The notes beneath the pieces are model-generated. The model saw nothing but the letters and a program-made list of their open reading frames with translations, was not told the DNA's origin and made no database searches. 64,000 bases of DNA from DATMNI01 sp963817515 (lineage in GTDB: Bacteria; Acidobacteriota; Terriglobia; Bryobacterales; Bryobacteraceae), in contig CAWFPJ010000023.1 in the NCBI GenBank assembly GCA_963817515.1, positions 124,001 to 188,000 of the forward strand. Direction: 5' to 3'. How positions within the stretch are numbered: the first letter of the stretch is position 1; each line of letters begins with the position of its first letter. Made by a program: the position numbers and the translations under genes. Positions 1 through 8,080 of this stretch are shown here, one piece after another.

Positions 1-236
1 TTGAAGCTGGTCCTTATAAGCGAATACGCCACCCAGGGAACTTAGGTAATATTCTCTTGAACATTGCTACGCCGCTTATGCTTGCATCTCGTTGGGCATG
101 GATTCCCGCTGCTGTCAGTATTATCTTGACAGTCGTGCGCACCATGCTGGAGGATCGCTTGCTTTGCTTGGAATTGCCCGGCTATTCGGAATTTGCCCAG
201 CGGACTCGCAGTCGACTCCTTCCGGGCGTCTGGTAA
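1..236 (+). CDS. ICMT/PEMT-like membrane methyltransferase, C-terminal part
   Basis: The window opens inside this gene. The frame beginning at base 3 is open for 77 codons to TAA at 234-236. It starts with GPYKRIRHPG, continues through a hydrophobic segment, and ends LPGYSEFAQR...RLLPGVW. A GPY-x3-RHP motif followed by a pGY-x2-(Y/F) tail is the C-terminal signature of the isoprenylcysteine carboxyl methyltransferase / phospholipid methyltransferase fold, which binds S-adenosylmethionine at the membrane. The substrate of bacterial members is usually unknown. The N-terminal transmembrane part lies outside the window. No gene follows on this strand for 1.5 kb. Confidence 0.7.
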   Translation, partial: EAGPYKRIRHPGNLGNILLNIATPLMLASRWAWIPAAVSIILTVVRTMLEDRLLCLELPGYSEFAQRTRSRLLPGVW

Positions 237-482
237 ACGTTGTCGCCCTTGCGTCATGCTTCCCGATCTCCACGGCACTATTACAGCAACAACACTTGAC
301 GACCGCACTAAAATAAATGGTCGGCAAATCCGAGGAATCAGACGAGGCAGCGTCGCCTCATGCCATCTCTAGAGACCGGTGCCGTGGAGTCGACCTCTCA
401 CATAGAGGAAGCCACCCCGACGGCCAGTCGAGCGCGGGCCAGCACGTCATGCGTCGGTAAACGCTGCGCGACATATCGCGAG

Positions 483-1523
483 TTATCGAGACGATCTAAG
501 CCTGGCAGTTGCAGCGGCCCCCCGCTCCACCAACAACTGCGAGACTCTATCCCGACGGCAATTGATGGCGCGTTGTAGGGGCGTATCACCTTTGCTATCC
601 CGTGCTTCAACTGCCGCACCGCAATCGAGCAACGCCCGCGCAATTTCCACGTAGCCTCGCCTGGCCGCCATATGCAGCGCAGTCGCCCTGGTGACGCCGC
701 CACACGCGTTCACGTCCGCACCGGCTCGCACCAGCATCCGGAGTACCTCCGGGCCTGTCTCTGATGCGCATTCGTTCGCCACGCAGTAGAGCGGTGTATG
801 TCCGCCGCGGTCCTGCATGTTTGGGTCCGTGCCCAGCCGCAGCAGCAACGCTACCACCTCGAAGCAACCTGCGCCGGATGCGAAATGCAAGAGTGTTCTG
901 CCGGAAAAACGCCGCGTCGCGAGGGAGGGCTCACTCTCAACGGCATCGATCACAAAGCGAATCAACCCGGCGCGGCCGGAGTGAATCATCCGCGCCAGCA
1001 GTCCAACGAACGCCGACGGACGGGCGGCTACTTGCGGTGCCAGAGCGAGGGCTTCATGGTCATGGCCGGAAGCAATTGCGCCTATGACGTCATCCAAAAC
1101 GCGCTGCTCGCCCCAACGCGCGGCTAGTTCCTCATGCTCCGGCTCGGCAGCCTCCTTACCTACGACATAAGCGGAACTATGCAAGAAGAATTGACGTAGT
1201 GCATTTCGCGTCCCCTCATCGAGCGGAGCCGCTTCGAGCGTCGCCCCCATATGCTTCAACCAAGCGCTCCGCTCGGTGGGGCCAATCCGGAAACGCGCGT
1301 GTGATTCGCGCAAGCTCAGCCACCATCGATACTGGGTTTGCTCTTCATCGCCACCCAGGAATTGAATGAGGAAAGCGGCGAACTCTTCGATGGCGCACCT
1401 AAGGCTCTTGCCTGGGAATAGCGGATGCAGAACCGGGTCCTTGCCAACACGCGCGTAAAATTCCGCCGATAGCCGCTTGCAACCGGCTTCACCGCCCAGC
1501 GCTTCCAGGAATCCTGCACGCAT
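483..1523 (-). CDS. Truncated-hemoglobin / ankyrin-repeat fusion protein
   Basis: A 346-aa protein. Residues 1-125 match group II truncated hemoglobins: GGEAGCKRLSAEFYARV with the helix-B tyrosine, a KLF-like segment ending in FLGG, then ESHARFRIGPTERSAWL, whose His75 is the expected proximal heme ligand. Residues from about 150 to the end are ankyrin repeats (SGRTLLHFASGAG, GGHTPLYCVAN, TALHMAARRGYVEIARALLD, GDTPLQRAI). The globin part would bind O2 or NO and the ankyrin part a protein partner; that coupling is inferred. I chose the ATG at 1523 because the globin domain begins there. The frame stays open upstream to 1916 but that part has no recognisable content. Shine-Dalgarno is weak. No signal peptide, so cytoplasmic. 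Confidence 0.82.
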   Translation of the reverse strand: MRAGFLEALGGEAGCKRLSAEFYARVGKDPVLHPLFPGKSLRCAIEEFAAFLIQFLGGDEEQTQYRWWLSLRESHARFRIGPTERSAWLKHMGATLEAAPLDEGTRNALRQFFLHSSAYVVGKEAAEPEHEELAARWGEQRVLDDVIGAIASGHDHEALALAPQVAARPSAFVGLLARMIHSGRAGLIRFVIDAVESEPSLATRRFSGRTLLHFASGAGCFEVVALLLRLGTDPNMQDRGGHTPLYCVANECASETGPEVLRMLVRAGADVNACGGVTRATALHMAARRGYVEIARALLDCGAAVEARDSKGDTPLQRAINCRRDRVSQLLVERGAAATARLRSSR

Positions 1524-1525
1524 GC

Positions 1526-1666
1526 CTACGACAGATTGTACCCTTCGCGGCACACTACCCGTCGAAAACGGCGCAGTGGTTGATACAGGCCGAAACGATA
1601 GTTGCCGGCATCCGCGATGTACAGATTCCCCTCCTTGTCCACGGCCAAACCTGCAAGTGTGTTTAA
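1526..1666 (-). pseudogene. NHL-repeat protein remnant
   Basis: On the minus strand, in a frame different from the globin gene, 47 codons between TAG at 1667-1669 and TAG at 1526-1528 include GLAVDKEGNLYIADAGNYR (1595-1651). This is a textbook single NHL beta-propeller blade. There is no start codon and no further blade on either side, so it looks like a leftover of a larger secreted propeller gene. It could be chance, but the match covers the whole blade consensus. Confidence 0.45.
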
Positions 1667-1820
1667 CTATGCGATTGTGACATTTCCTCACTTGAGATCG
1701 GCGCAAGCGTGGGAAAGATAGGAAGGTAGAGACTGTGCGACGACTGCTGCTAGTTCCGATGGTCCTCGGATTGATGGGGGTCGGCTTCGGACAGCCTGCT
1801 TGGACCGACTCGGATCGAGC

Positions 1821-2579
1821 ATGCCTGTAGAAATCGGACATGTGGAGGCGATCTTCCGGTATCCCGTGAAGTCCATGGGCGGCGAACGACTCGAGGTCGC
1901 TCAGCTGGGCTGGCACGGCCTCGACGGAGACAGACGCCTGGCATTCCGGCGGATGGATGACCGCAGCGGGTTCCCGTGGCTAACAGCAGGCAAGCTTCCC
2001 GACCTGCTCCTGTTTACTCCACAGCGCCGTGAAGGCGGTGCTGAGGGAGACCTTCCTACGCATATTCGCACGCCGGATGGCGAAGAGACGCCTGTCTTCG
2101 GGGAGGACTTGGCCACGGAGGTCGGACGTCGGTACGGGGCTCCCGTGCAGATGATGCAGTTGAATCATGGCATCTTCGATGAAGCGAGCATCTCCGTGAT
2201 CGCCTCCGATACGGTGCGCGAAATCGCACGACTCGCAGGGCAGAGCCCGGACGTGCGACGATTTCGCCCGAATGTTGTCGTTCGTTTACTGCGATCGGTT
2301 CCTTTCCAGGAGGACGAGTGGGTGGGCGGTGTGCTCTCATTCGGCGAGGGGGACGACGCCCCCGCCATCACCGTCACGATGCGCGACGTTCGCTGCTCGA
2401 TGGTGAATCTTGATCCCGACTCAGCAAGTCCTGCGCCAGAAGTGCTGAAAGCGGTCGTTCGTGCGAACCAGAACAACGCGGGAATCTACGGCACGGTCAC
2501 TCGCATCGGTCGATTGGCGGTCGGACAGACCATGATCCTCCATGCGACGGCCCGAACAATCTCGGAACGCCCTCATTGA
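1821..2579 (+). CDS. MOSC domain-containing protein
   Basis: A 252-aa protein. The N-terminal MOSC_N beta barrel starts at VEAIFRYPVKSMGGE. The C-terminal MOSC domain contains RRFRPNVVV and the conserved cysteine in RCSMVNLDPDSA, ending with the GIYGTVTRIGRLAVGQ strand typical of YcbX/YiiM-like proteins. Related enzymes carry a molybdenum cofactor and reduce N-hydroxylated compounds, or move sulfur. The short single-module length, without the ferredoxin domain of YcbX, leaves the exact reaction open. I use the ATG at 1821; an in-frame TTG at 1800 adds seven unconserved residues. Exonuclease III follows after 24 bp on the same strand, so the two are probably cotranscribed. Confidence 0.85.
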   Translation: MPVEIGHVEAIFRYPVKSMGGERLEVAQLGWHGLDGDRRLAFRRMDDRSGFPWLTAGKLPDLLLFTPQRREGGAEGDLPTHIRTPDGEETPVFGEDLATEVGRRYGAPVQMMQLNHGIFDEASISVIASDTVREIARLAGQSPDVRRFRPNVVVRLLRSVPFQEDEWVGGVLSFGEGDDAPAITVTMRDVRCSMVNLDPDSASPAPEVLKAVVRANQNNAGIYGTVTRIGRLAVGQTMILHATARTISERPH

Positions 2580-2603
2580 CTACTTATCGAGGAGGCCGGG
2601 CCA

Positions 2604-3377
2604 TTGAAGATCGCCACTTTTAACATCAACAACATCGACAAGCGTCTGCATAATCTCACGGCGTGGCTCGAAAAGGCGCAGCCCGACGTCGTTTGCCTCC
2701 AGGAGCTCAAAGTAGAGCAGCGGGCATTTCCGGCAAGTACCCTTCGTGACCTCGGCTATGGCGGAGTCTGGCTAGGCGAACGTTCCTGGAACGGCGTCGC
2801 GATCCTTACGCGGGAATGCAACCCGGTGCTGACGCGATCCAGCTTGCCTGGGAATCCTAAGGATAGCCAGGCACGCTATATCGAAGCGGCGGTAAATGGT
2901 GTGCTGATCGCTTCCATCTACCTGCCGAACGGAAATCCTCAACCGGGTCCGAAGTTCGATTACAAATTGGCCTGGTTCCAACGCTTAATCGAGCACGGCG
3001 AGGAACTTATGAAGGCCGGCGTGCCTGTCGTATTGGCCGGCGATTACAACGTCGTACCGACTGTGCAGGACATCTATCCAACGCGATCTCTCGATAAGAA
3101 CGCGTTGATTCAACCTCAGAGCCGCCAGGCGTATGGTCGCCTGCTAGCTCAGGGCTGGACGGACGCCCTGCGAAAACTGCAACCCGAGGGGCCGCTCTGG
3201 ACGTTCTGGGACTACGAGCGCAATCGGTGGCCTTTAGACAAGGGGATGCGGCTGGATCATTTCCTTCTCTCTCCAACAGTGTCCGACCGACTCGTGCACG
3301 GGGGCGTAGACCGATGGGTTCGCGGAGAGGAAAACGCAAGCGACCACGCTCCCGCTTGGATAGTGCTCGATCATTGA
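2604..3377 (+). CDS. xth: Exodeoxyribonuclease III
   Basis: A 257-aa member of the exonuclease-endonuclease-phosphatase fold. It repairs abasic sites and removes blocked 3' ends. Visible motifs in order: KIATFNINNID with the metal-coordinating Asn, CLQELKVEQ with the catalytic Glu, LAGDYNVVPT with the Asp-x-Asn pair, LDHFLLSP and the closing ASDHAPAWIVLD with the catalytic Asp-His. Length is normal for the XthA family. The start is TTG at 2604, preceded at 2590-2595 by a strong GAGGAGG-type ribosome binding site; no in-frame ATG lies near it. Probably in an operon with the MOSC gene. Confidence 0.93.
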   Translation: MKIATFNINNIDKRLHNLTAWLEKAQPDVVCLQELKVEQRAFPASTLRDLGYGGVWLGERSWNGVAILTRECNPVLTRSSLPGNPKDSQARYIEAAVNGVLIASIYLPNGNPQPGPKFDYKLAWFQRLIEHGEELMKAGVPVVLAGDYNVVPTVQDIYPTRSLDKNALIQPQSRQAYGRLLAQGWTDALRKLQPEGPLWTFWDYERNRWPLDKGMRLDHFLLSPTVSDRLVHGGVDRWVRGEENASDHAPAWIVLDH

Positions 3378-3606
3378 CTCGCATGCGATGTTGGATACGC
3401 TCCATGACAACCGGCACTTCCTCAACCGGCTGGAGCTAGGCGCACGTTACGGCATTCCTTGGTCGTAAGCTGCGATGGAATCCTAATGTGTTCGGCGGAA
3501 TGGCCAGTTGCCTGAACATCTCAGCAACGGGCGTGATACATCCGCGTGGATCGCTTCCGGATCGTGCGTGATCCAGAATGAATAAGGACGTGTCGGCGTG
3601 TTCACG

Positions 3607-4083
3607 TCAGTCTCGCCGCGCTGCCTCGATGGCGGCGATGTCGATCTTCTTCATCGTCATCATCGCCTCGAAGGCACGCTTTGCCTCACCGCCACCAGCC
3701 GCAAGCGCATCGGTTAGCGCGCGCGGGGTGATCTGCCAGGAGAGGCCCCAGCGGTCCTTGCACCAGCCGCACGCGCTTTCCGTGCCGCCATTGCCGACGA
3801 TCGCGTTCCAGTAACGGTCCGTCTCTTCCTGATTCTCCGTCGCGATCTGGAAGGAAAAGGCCTCGGTGTGCCTGAACGCCGGGCCGCCGTTGAGACCGAG
3901 ACAGGGAATGCCCAGGACGGTGAACTCCACCGTCAGCACATCGCCCTTCTTGCCGCCCGGATAGTCACCGGGAGCCTCGTAAACAGCGGTTACTTTACTA
4001 TCCGGAAAGGTGACGGCGTAGAAGCGCGCCGCCTCATGCGCGTCTTTGTCGAACCAGAGGCAGATGGTGTTCTTTGGCTTCAT
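3607..4083 (-). CDS. VOC superfamily protein (PhnB / 3-demethylubiquinone methyltransferase-like)
   Basis: A 158-aa protein of the vicinal-oxygen-chelate fold, in the subfamily often named 3-dmu-9_3-mt or PhnB-like. It reads NTICLWFDKDAHEAARFYA, then GDVLTVEFTVLGIPCLGLNGGP, and ends GLSWQITPRALTDAL. Despite the family name no methyltransferase activity is implied; these small proteins act as ring-opening, isomerase or resistance-type metal enzymes, and the substrate cannot be read from sequence. The ATG at 4083 has AAGGAG nine bases upstream; an in-frame ATG eight codons earlier (4107) lacks one. It is monocistronic here. Confidence 0.82.
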   Translation of the reverse strand: MKPKNTICLWFDKDAHEAARFYAVTFPDSKVTAVYEAPGDYPGGKKGDVLTVEFTVLGIPCLGLNGGPAFRHTEAFSFQIATENQEETDRYWNAIVGNGGTESACGWCKDRWGLSWQITPRALTDALAAGGGEAKRAFEAMMTMKKIDIAAIEAARRD

Positions 4084-4508
4084 GTTCGTGTGCTCCTTGT
4101 GCTCCATCAGGGCGAACGCCGCGGTCTTTGCGTCGGTCCGTATCAGTGACCCACCAGTTCATCCGCTCATCTGCTGCGGCCGACGTCTCAAATGGTCGCC
4201 ACCTGTCCTGCCCTTCTAAATCATATCGCTGGCAGGGATCGACTTTCCCGCTGCAGCCAGTTTGTGCTGAATACGTCGCGTTAGCTCGTTCTGCCGCTCA
4301 GGCGTGACCAAGGTGTATTCGCCGGTCATTTCTCTTCGACGCCTCGATGGCGCTGCCGCCGACCTGCTGCCGACACGTAATGTTCGCCCTCCGGAAGAAA
4401 TGGGGTCCCAGGCCGGGAAAATCGCACCCTCTGCCTCTGCTGCCCTGCCCCCAGCTAAGCTAGCAGCCTGCTAAGGTAAATGGTCTCAGGGGAGTCCGCC
4501 GATAACTG
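4084..4508. other. Non-coding or decayed interval between VOC gene and hybrid kinase
   Basis: About 425 bp with no convincing gene. The only open stretch is a 37-codon minus-strand frame (4216-4329, MTGEYTLVTPERQNEL...) without a ribosome binding site or recognisable family. The promoter of the downstream kinase must lie in its last 150 bp, but no clear -35/-10 pair stands out. Confidence 0.5.
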
Positions 4509-7500
4509 ATGCCAGTGCTAGTGAGCTCCGATGAAATGGAGTGCAACGGTACAGGTCCGCGTTTGTGGTTATCTCTGACCGGGAGGTGCTGCGCGCTCGC
4601 ACTGTTTCTCACGGTTTCGATCGCCTCCGCCCAAATCTACAAGTTCCGTGTGTACGGGACCGAAGATGGTCTCCGCAACCTCGCGGTTCTGTCCATGATT
4701 CAGGATCATGACGGATATGTCTGGGCCGGAACTCTCAATGGCCTGTACCGTTACGACGGAGACCGGTTTGAACGCATGGGAGCGGAGCACGGGTTTCTTC
4801 AATCTCAGATCGTGTCGCTGGCAGTCACGCCGGATGGCAGCGTCTGGGCTGGCACTGCGACCGGTCTTGCAGTATTTCGGGAGCACACGTTTGAAGCAGT
4901 CCATTTCGCCGAGGCAGTAACATTGGAGAGCCAGAGTTCGCTGGCAGTCGACCCTGCCACGGATGCGCTTTGGGTTGCGACCAAAACAGGACTTGTTAGC
5001 ATTGAGTCTTCTTCGTACCGGCGAGGCTCTCCGAAAGCGGTTTTCGCTGGCTTTGCGCCACACGCGACCATTTCGGCTGTTTCGTTCGGTGCTGACGGTT
5101 CCATTTGGTTCGGAAGCGGCGGCAGCCTTTTCCAGTATGAGCGCAAGTCCGGGGTATCGACTCGATTTGGCTCTTCTGCGGGCGTTCCGAACGATATTTG
5201 GGACGCGATACTCTCTGACGGCGAGGGGCGGCTTTGGGCTCGAAGTGCGACCCGGTTGATCAGCCTGCCGAAAGGGGAGAAACGATTTCACGCGGATCGT
5301 TTGCCGACGGCGGAGTTCGGCGCGCTAGCACTCCAGCGAAACGGAAATGTCGCGATTCCTACTGTTAAGGGCCTGGCGATACGCGATCGAAACGGCTGGA
5401 AAGTTCTCGGTACTAAAAGCGGCTTGCCGATGGACTCAGTGTCCAGCTTCTTTGTAGATCGCGAGGGATCTCCGTGGATCGGGACCAATGGCGGCGGAGT
5501 GGCTCGCTGGCTGGGCTTCGGCGCCTGGGAAAACTGGACAGCACCGGCGTGGCTGGAAGACGACGCCATCTGGTCCATAGCAGAAGATCATTCCGGCGAC
5601 ATCTGGGTGGGCAGCAACACCGGCATTATGAAAATGACGCAAGGCGGCCAGGCAATGCAGGCACCTGCTCGCAACCGCTTTCGGTTTGGAGACGTTGTTC
5701 GCTCAATGGCGGTCGGCGAAGCCAACGATCTATGGGTCGGCACCCAGCATCATGGCTTATTTCATTGCAATCTCGCTTCCGAGCATTGCGATCCGATTGG
5801 CGAAGAATCTGGCTTGCACTCGCGAAGCGTCAGCCGCCTGGCGCTGGATAGCAGCGGAATTTTGTGGCTGACGAGCGGGGACGGAGTGTATTTTGGAAAC
5901 GCTACTGAACGACGAATCCACTTCGAACCGCTGCACGTGGACGGACTACCGCCGGGCGAGCATCCCGGAACGATTGCCATAGGCCCTCACCGGGAACTGC
6001 TGACGGGCACACACCGGGGTCTGTGGATCAGTCGGAATAGTACTTGGAGCAATATCGGCCAGGCCCAGGGTCTTCTCGATGATGATGTGAATCAAGTCGT
6101 CGCGGATCAAGTGGGCAATTTCTACGTGGCATACCGAAAGCCGCTGGGTGTTTCACAGATTCGCCTCGTGCCCGGCGGTGGGGTCGAGATCAAACATCTC
6201 AGTGAGCAGAACGAGGTTCGCTCAAACTACATCTACACGCTGGGCACCGACGCCCGAAATAATCTTTGGGCAGGGACCGATTCCGGAATCGATCGGCTGG
6301 CGGGAGGGCGATGGCGGCACTACGGAACCGCCAACGGACTCATTTGGACAGACCTGAACAGCAATGCGTTTTTTGCGGATTCGCGTCACGCTCTCTGGTT
6401 CGGCACCAGCCGGGGGCTTGCGCACTATCAGCCGGATCTCGACACCAGTGCATCCGCTGCTCCCCAGGCATTAGTAACAAAGGTCGTCGTGGACGGGCGT
6501 ACAAAGGACTCGAGACATCCCTTTGTGGTGCCTTATCGCCATCGTGACGTGACGATGCGGTTCTCAGCTCTCTCGTTCTTAGACGAAATCGATACCCATT
6601 TTGAATACCGCGTAGTAGGATTGTTGGATGACTGGCGCGCCTGCACCGGTCGAGACCTCCAGCTTCTGAACCTTCCAGCCGGCTCCTACTCCCTCGAAGT
6701 ACTCGCGACAACCCCCAATAACGGCAAAAGCTCTCACCCCACGCGCTTGCAATTCGTCGTGGAAACACCCTGGTGGCAGACCCCCATATTCGGGCTCTTC
6801 TCGGCGCTTTTCATTGGATCGGGGATCGCCGCAATCTATCGGTGGCGCACGACGCTGCTTCGCCGGGAAACGGCAAAACTCGAACGCCGCGTGGAACAAC
6901 GGACGGCTGAACTGTCCGAAGCCATGCACGCGGCCGAAAATGCCGCTGTGGCGAAGGCCGATTTCCTGGCCACCATGAGCCACGAAATCCGCACTCCGAT
7001 GCATGGCGTTCTGGGTACGCTCGAGTTGTTGTCGGAAACCGGTTTGAGCGCACAGCAGAACGACTACCTGGATACGGCGCGCAACTCGAGCCGCTCTCTG
7101 CTGGCATTGCTGAACGATATCCTGGACCTTTCCAAGATGGGCGCCGGGCGTATGCATCTGCATGTGGCGCCGTTCTCTCTTCGGCAAACCGCTACCGAAG
7201 TGACCCGGCTTCTGGATGCGCAGGCAAGCATTCAGGAAATCGCACTATCGCTTTCTTACGCCTCGGGCCTTCCGGAATATTTCGAAGGCGACGAGATGCG
7301 CATCCGGCAAATTGTCTTCAATCTGGCTGGAAACGCCCTGAAGTTCACCCTACAAGGGCAGGTAACGATCGAGATCAGCGGGCGCCAGAAGCCTGACGGA
7401 CGTTGCAGTCTGACGATCGCGGTGCGCGATACCGGAATCGGCATTCCGCAGGATCGCATCCCGCAATTGTTCCAGGATTTCGTTCAAATCAACTCCGCGG

Positions 7501-8075
7501 CCAGCAGACGATTCGCCGGTAGCGGGCTTGGGCTGGCCATTTGTCAACGCCTGGCAACCATGATGGGTGGATCCATCTCTGTGGAGAGCGAACCAGGCCG
7601 GGGTTCGACTTTCTCCTTCCTCGTGGAACTGCCGCAGGCTGTGCCCGTGGCTCAGGCAAATGAGGTCACAGAGCCGATTGCCGCCAATCGTCTCTTCGAC
7701 GCGCACATTCTGCTGGCCGAAGACAACCGCGTCAATCAGAAACTGGCCATCAGCATGCTAACGCGTCTTGGGTGCGGAGTAACTCTCGCTCAGAACGGCC
7801 GGGAAGCAGTGGAGCTTGCTGAGCAACAACGTTTCCGGATTATCTTTATGGACTGTCAGATGCCGGAAATGGACGGCTTTGAGGCATCCCGGTTGATTCG
7901 ATCCAAGCTAGGCGATGAGCTGGTGATAATCGCCATGACGGCCAATGCCCTGCCTGGCGACCGCGAACGTTGTATCCAGGCGGGGATGAACGACTATCTG
8001 GCAAAGCCTTTTCAACGCTCTGATCTGGTCCGTCTCCTGAATCGATATCTGCCCGCCGTTGAGTCTGGCGCCTAA
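4509..8075 (+). CDS. Two-component-propeller hybrid histidine kinase / response regulator
   Basis: An 1188-aa membrane sensor. After a signal-like segment (ALALFLTVSIASA) come about fourteen Reg_prop blades (YRYDGDRF, WAGTLNGL, WIGTNGGG, WVGSNTGI) to residue 650, a Y_Y_Y domain at about 675-745, one membrane span (about 758-778) and a short coiled coil. The HisKA box MSHEIRTPMHGVLG has the phospho-acceptor His825. The ATPase has Asn942 in the N box, RDTGIGIP and GSGLGLAI (about 1004). A C-terminal receiver has Glu1071/Asp1072, phospho-acceptor Asp1115 (FMDCQMPEMDG) and the KPF lysine. Unlike classical hybrid two-component systems it has no AraC-type DNA-binding domain, so it must signal through a separate partner. 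It converges with the malectin protein gene, 5 bp away. Confidence 0.93.
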   Translation: MPVLVSSDEMECNGTGPRLWLSLTGRCCALALFLTVSIASAQIYKFRVYGTEDGLRNLAVLSMIQDHDGYVWAGTLNGLYRYDGDRFERMGAEHGFLQSQIVSLAVTPDGSVWAGTATGLAVFREHTFEAVHFAEAVTLESQSSLAVDPATDALWVATKTGLVSIESSSYRRGSPKAVFAGFAPHATISAVSFGADGSIWFGSGGSLFQYERKSGVSTRFGSSAGVPNDIWDAILSDGEGRLWARSATRLISLPKGEKRFHADRLPTAEFGALALQRNGNVAIPTVKGLAIRDRNGWKVLGTKSGLPMDSVSSFFVDREGSPWIGTNGGGVARWLGFGAWENWTAPAWLEDDAIWSIAEDHSGDIWVGSNTGIMKMTQGGQAMQAPARNRFRFGDVVRSMAVGEANDLWVGTQHHGLFHCNLASEHCDPIGEESGLHSRSVSRLALDSSGILWLTSGDGVYFGNATERRIHFEPLHVDGLPPGEHPGTIAIGPHRELLTGTHRGLWISRNSTWSNIGQAQGLLDDDVNQVVADQVGNFYVAYRKPLGVSQIRLVPGGGVEIKHLSEQNEVRSNYIYTLGTDARNNLWAGTDSGIDRLAGGRWRHYGTANGLIWTDLNSNAFFADSRHALWFGTSRGLAHYQPDLDTSASAAPQALVTKVVVDGRTKDSRHPFVVPYRHRDVTMRFSALSFLDEIDTHFEYRVVGLLDDWRACTGRDLQLLNLPAGSYSLEVLATTPNNGKSSHPTRLQFVVETPWWQTPIFGLFSALFIGSGIAAIYRWRTTLLRRETAKLERRVEQRTAELSEAMHAAENAAVAKADFLATMSHEIRTPMHGVLGTLELLSETGLSAQQNDYLDTARNSSRSLLALLNDILDLSKMGAGRMHLHVAPFSLRQTATEVTRLLDAQASIQEIALSLSYASGLPEYFEGDEMRIRQIVFNLAGNALKFTLQGQVTIEISGRQKPDGRCSLTIAVRDTGIGIPQDRIPQLFQDFVQINSAASRRFAGSGLGLAICQRLATMMGGSISVESEPGRGSTFSFLVELPQAVPVAQANEVTEPIAANRLFDAHILLAEDNRVNQKLAISMLTRLGCGVTLAQNGREAVELAEQQRFRIIFMDCQMPEMDGFEASRLIRSKLGDELVIIAMTANALPGDRERCIQAGMNDYLAKPFQRSDLVRLLNRYLPAVESGA

Positions 8076-8080
8076 AAGAG

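Noticed and set aside
3388..3468. Short plus-strand frame MLDTLHDNRHFLNRLELGAR...
   Set aside because: Only 26 codons, no ribosome binding site and no family I recognise; it could be a gene remnant but cannot be supported.
4216..4329. 37-codon minus-strand frame MTGEYTLVTPERQNEL...
   Set aside because: No ribosome binding site or recognised family; too short to call.
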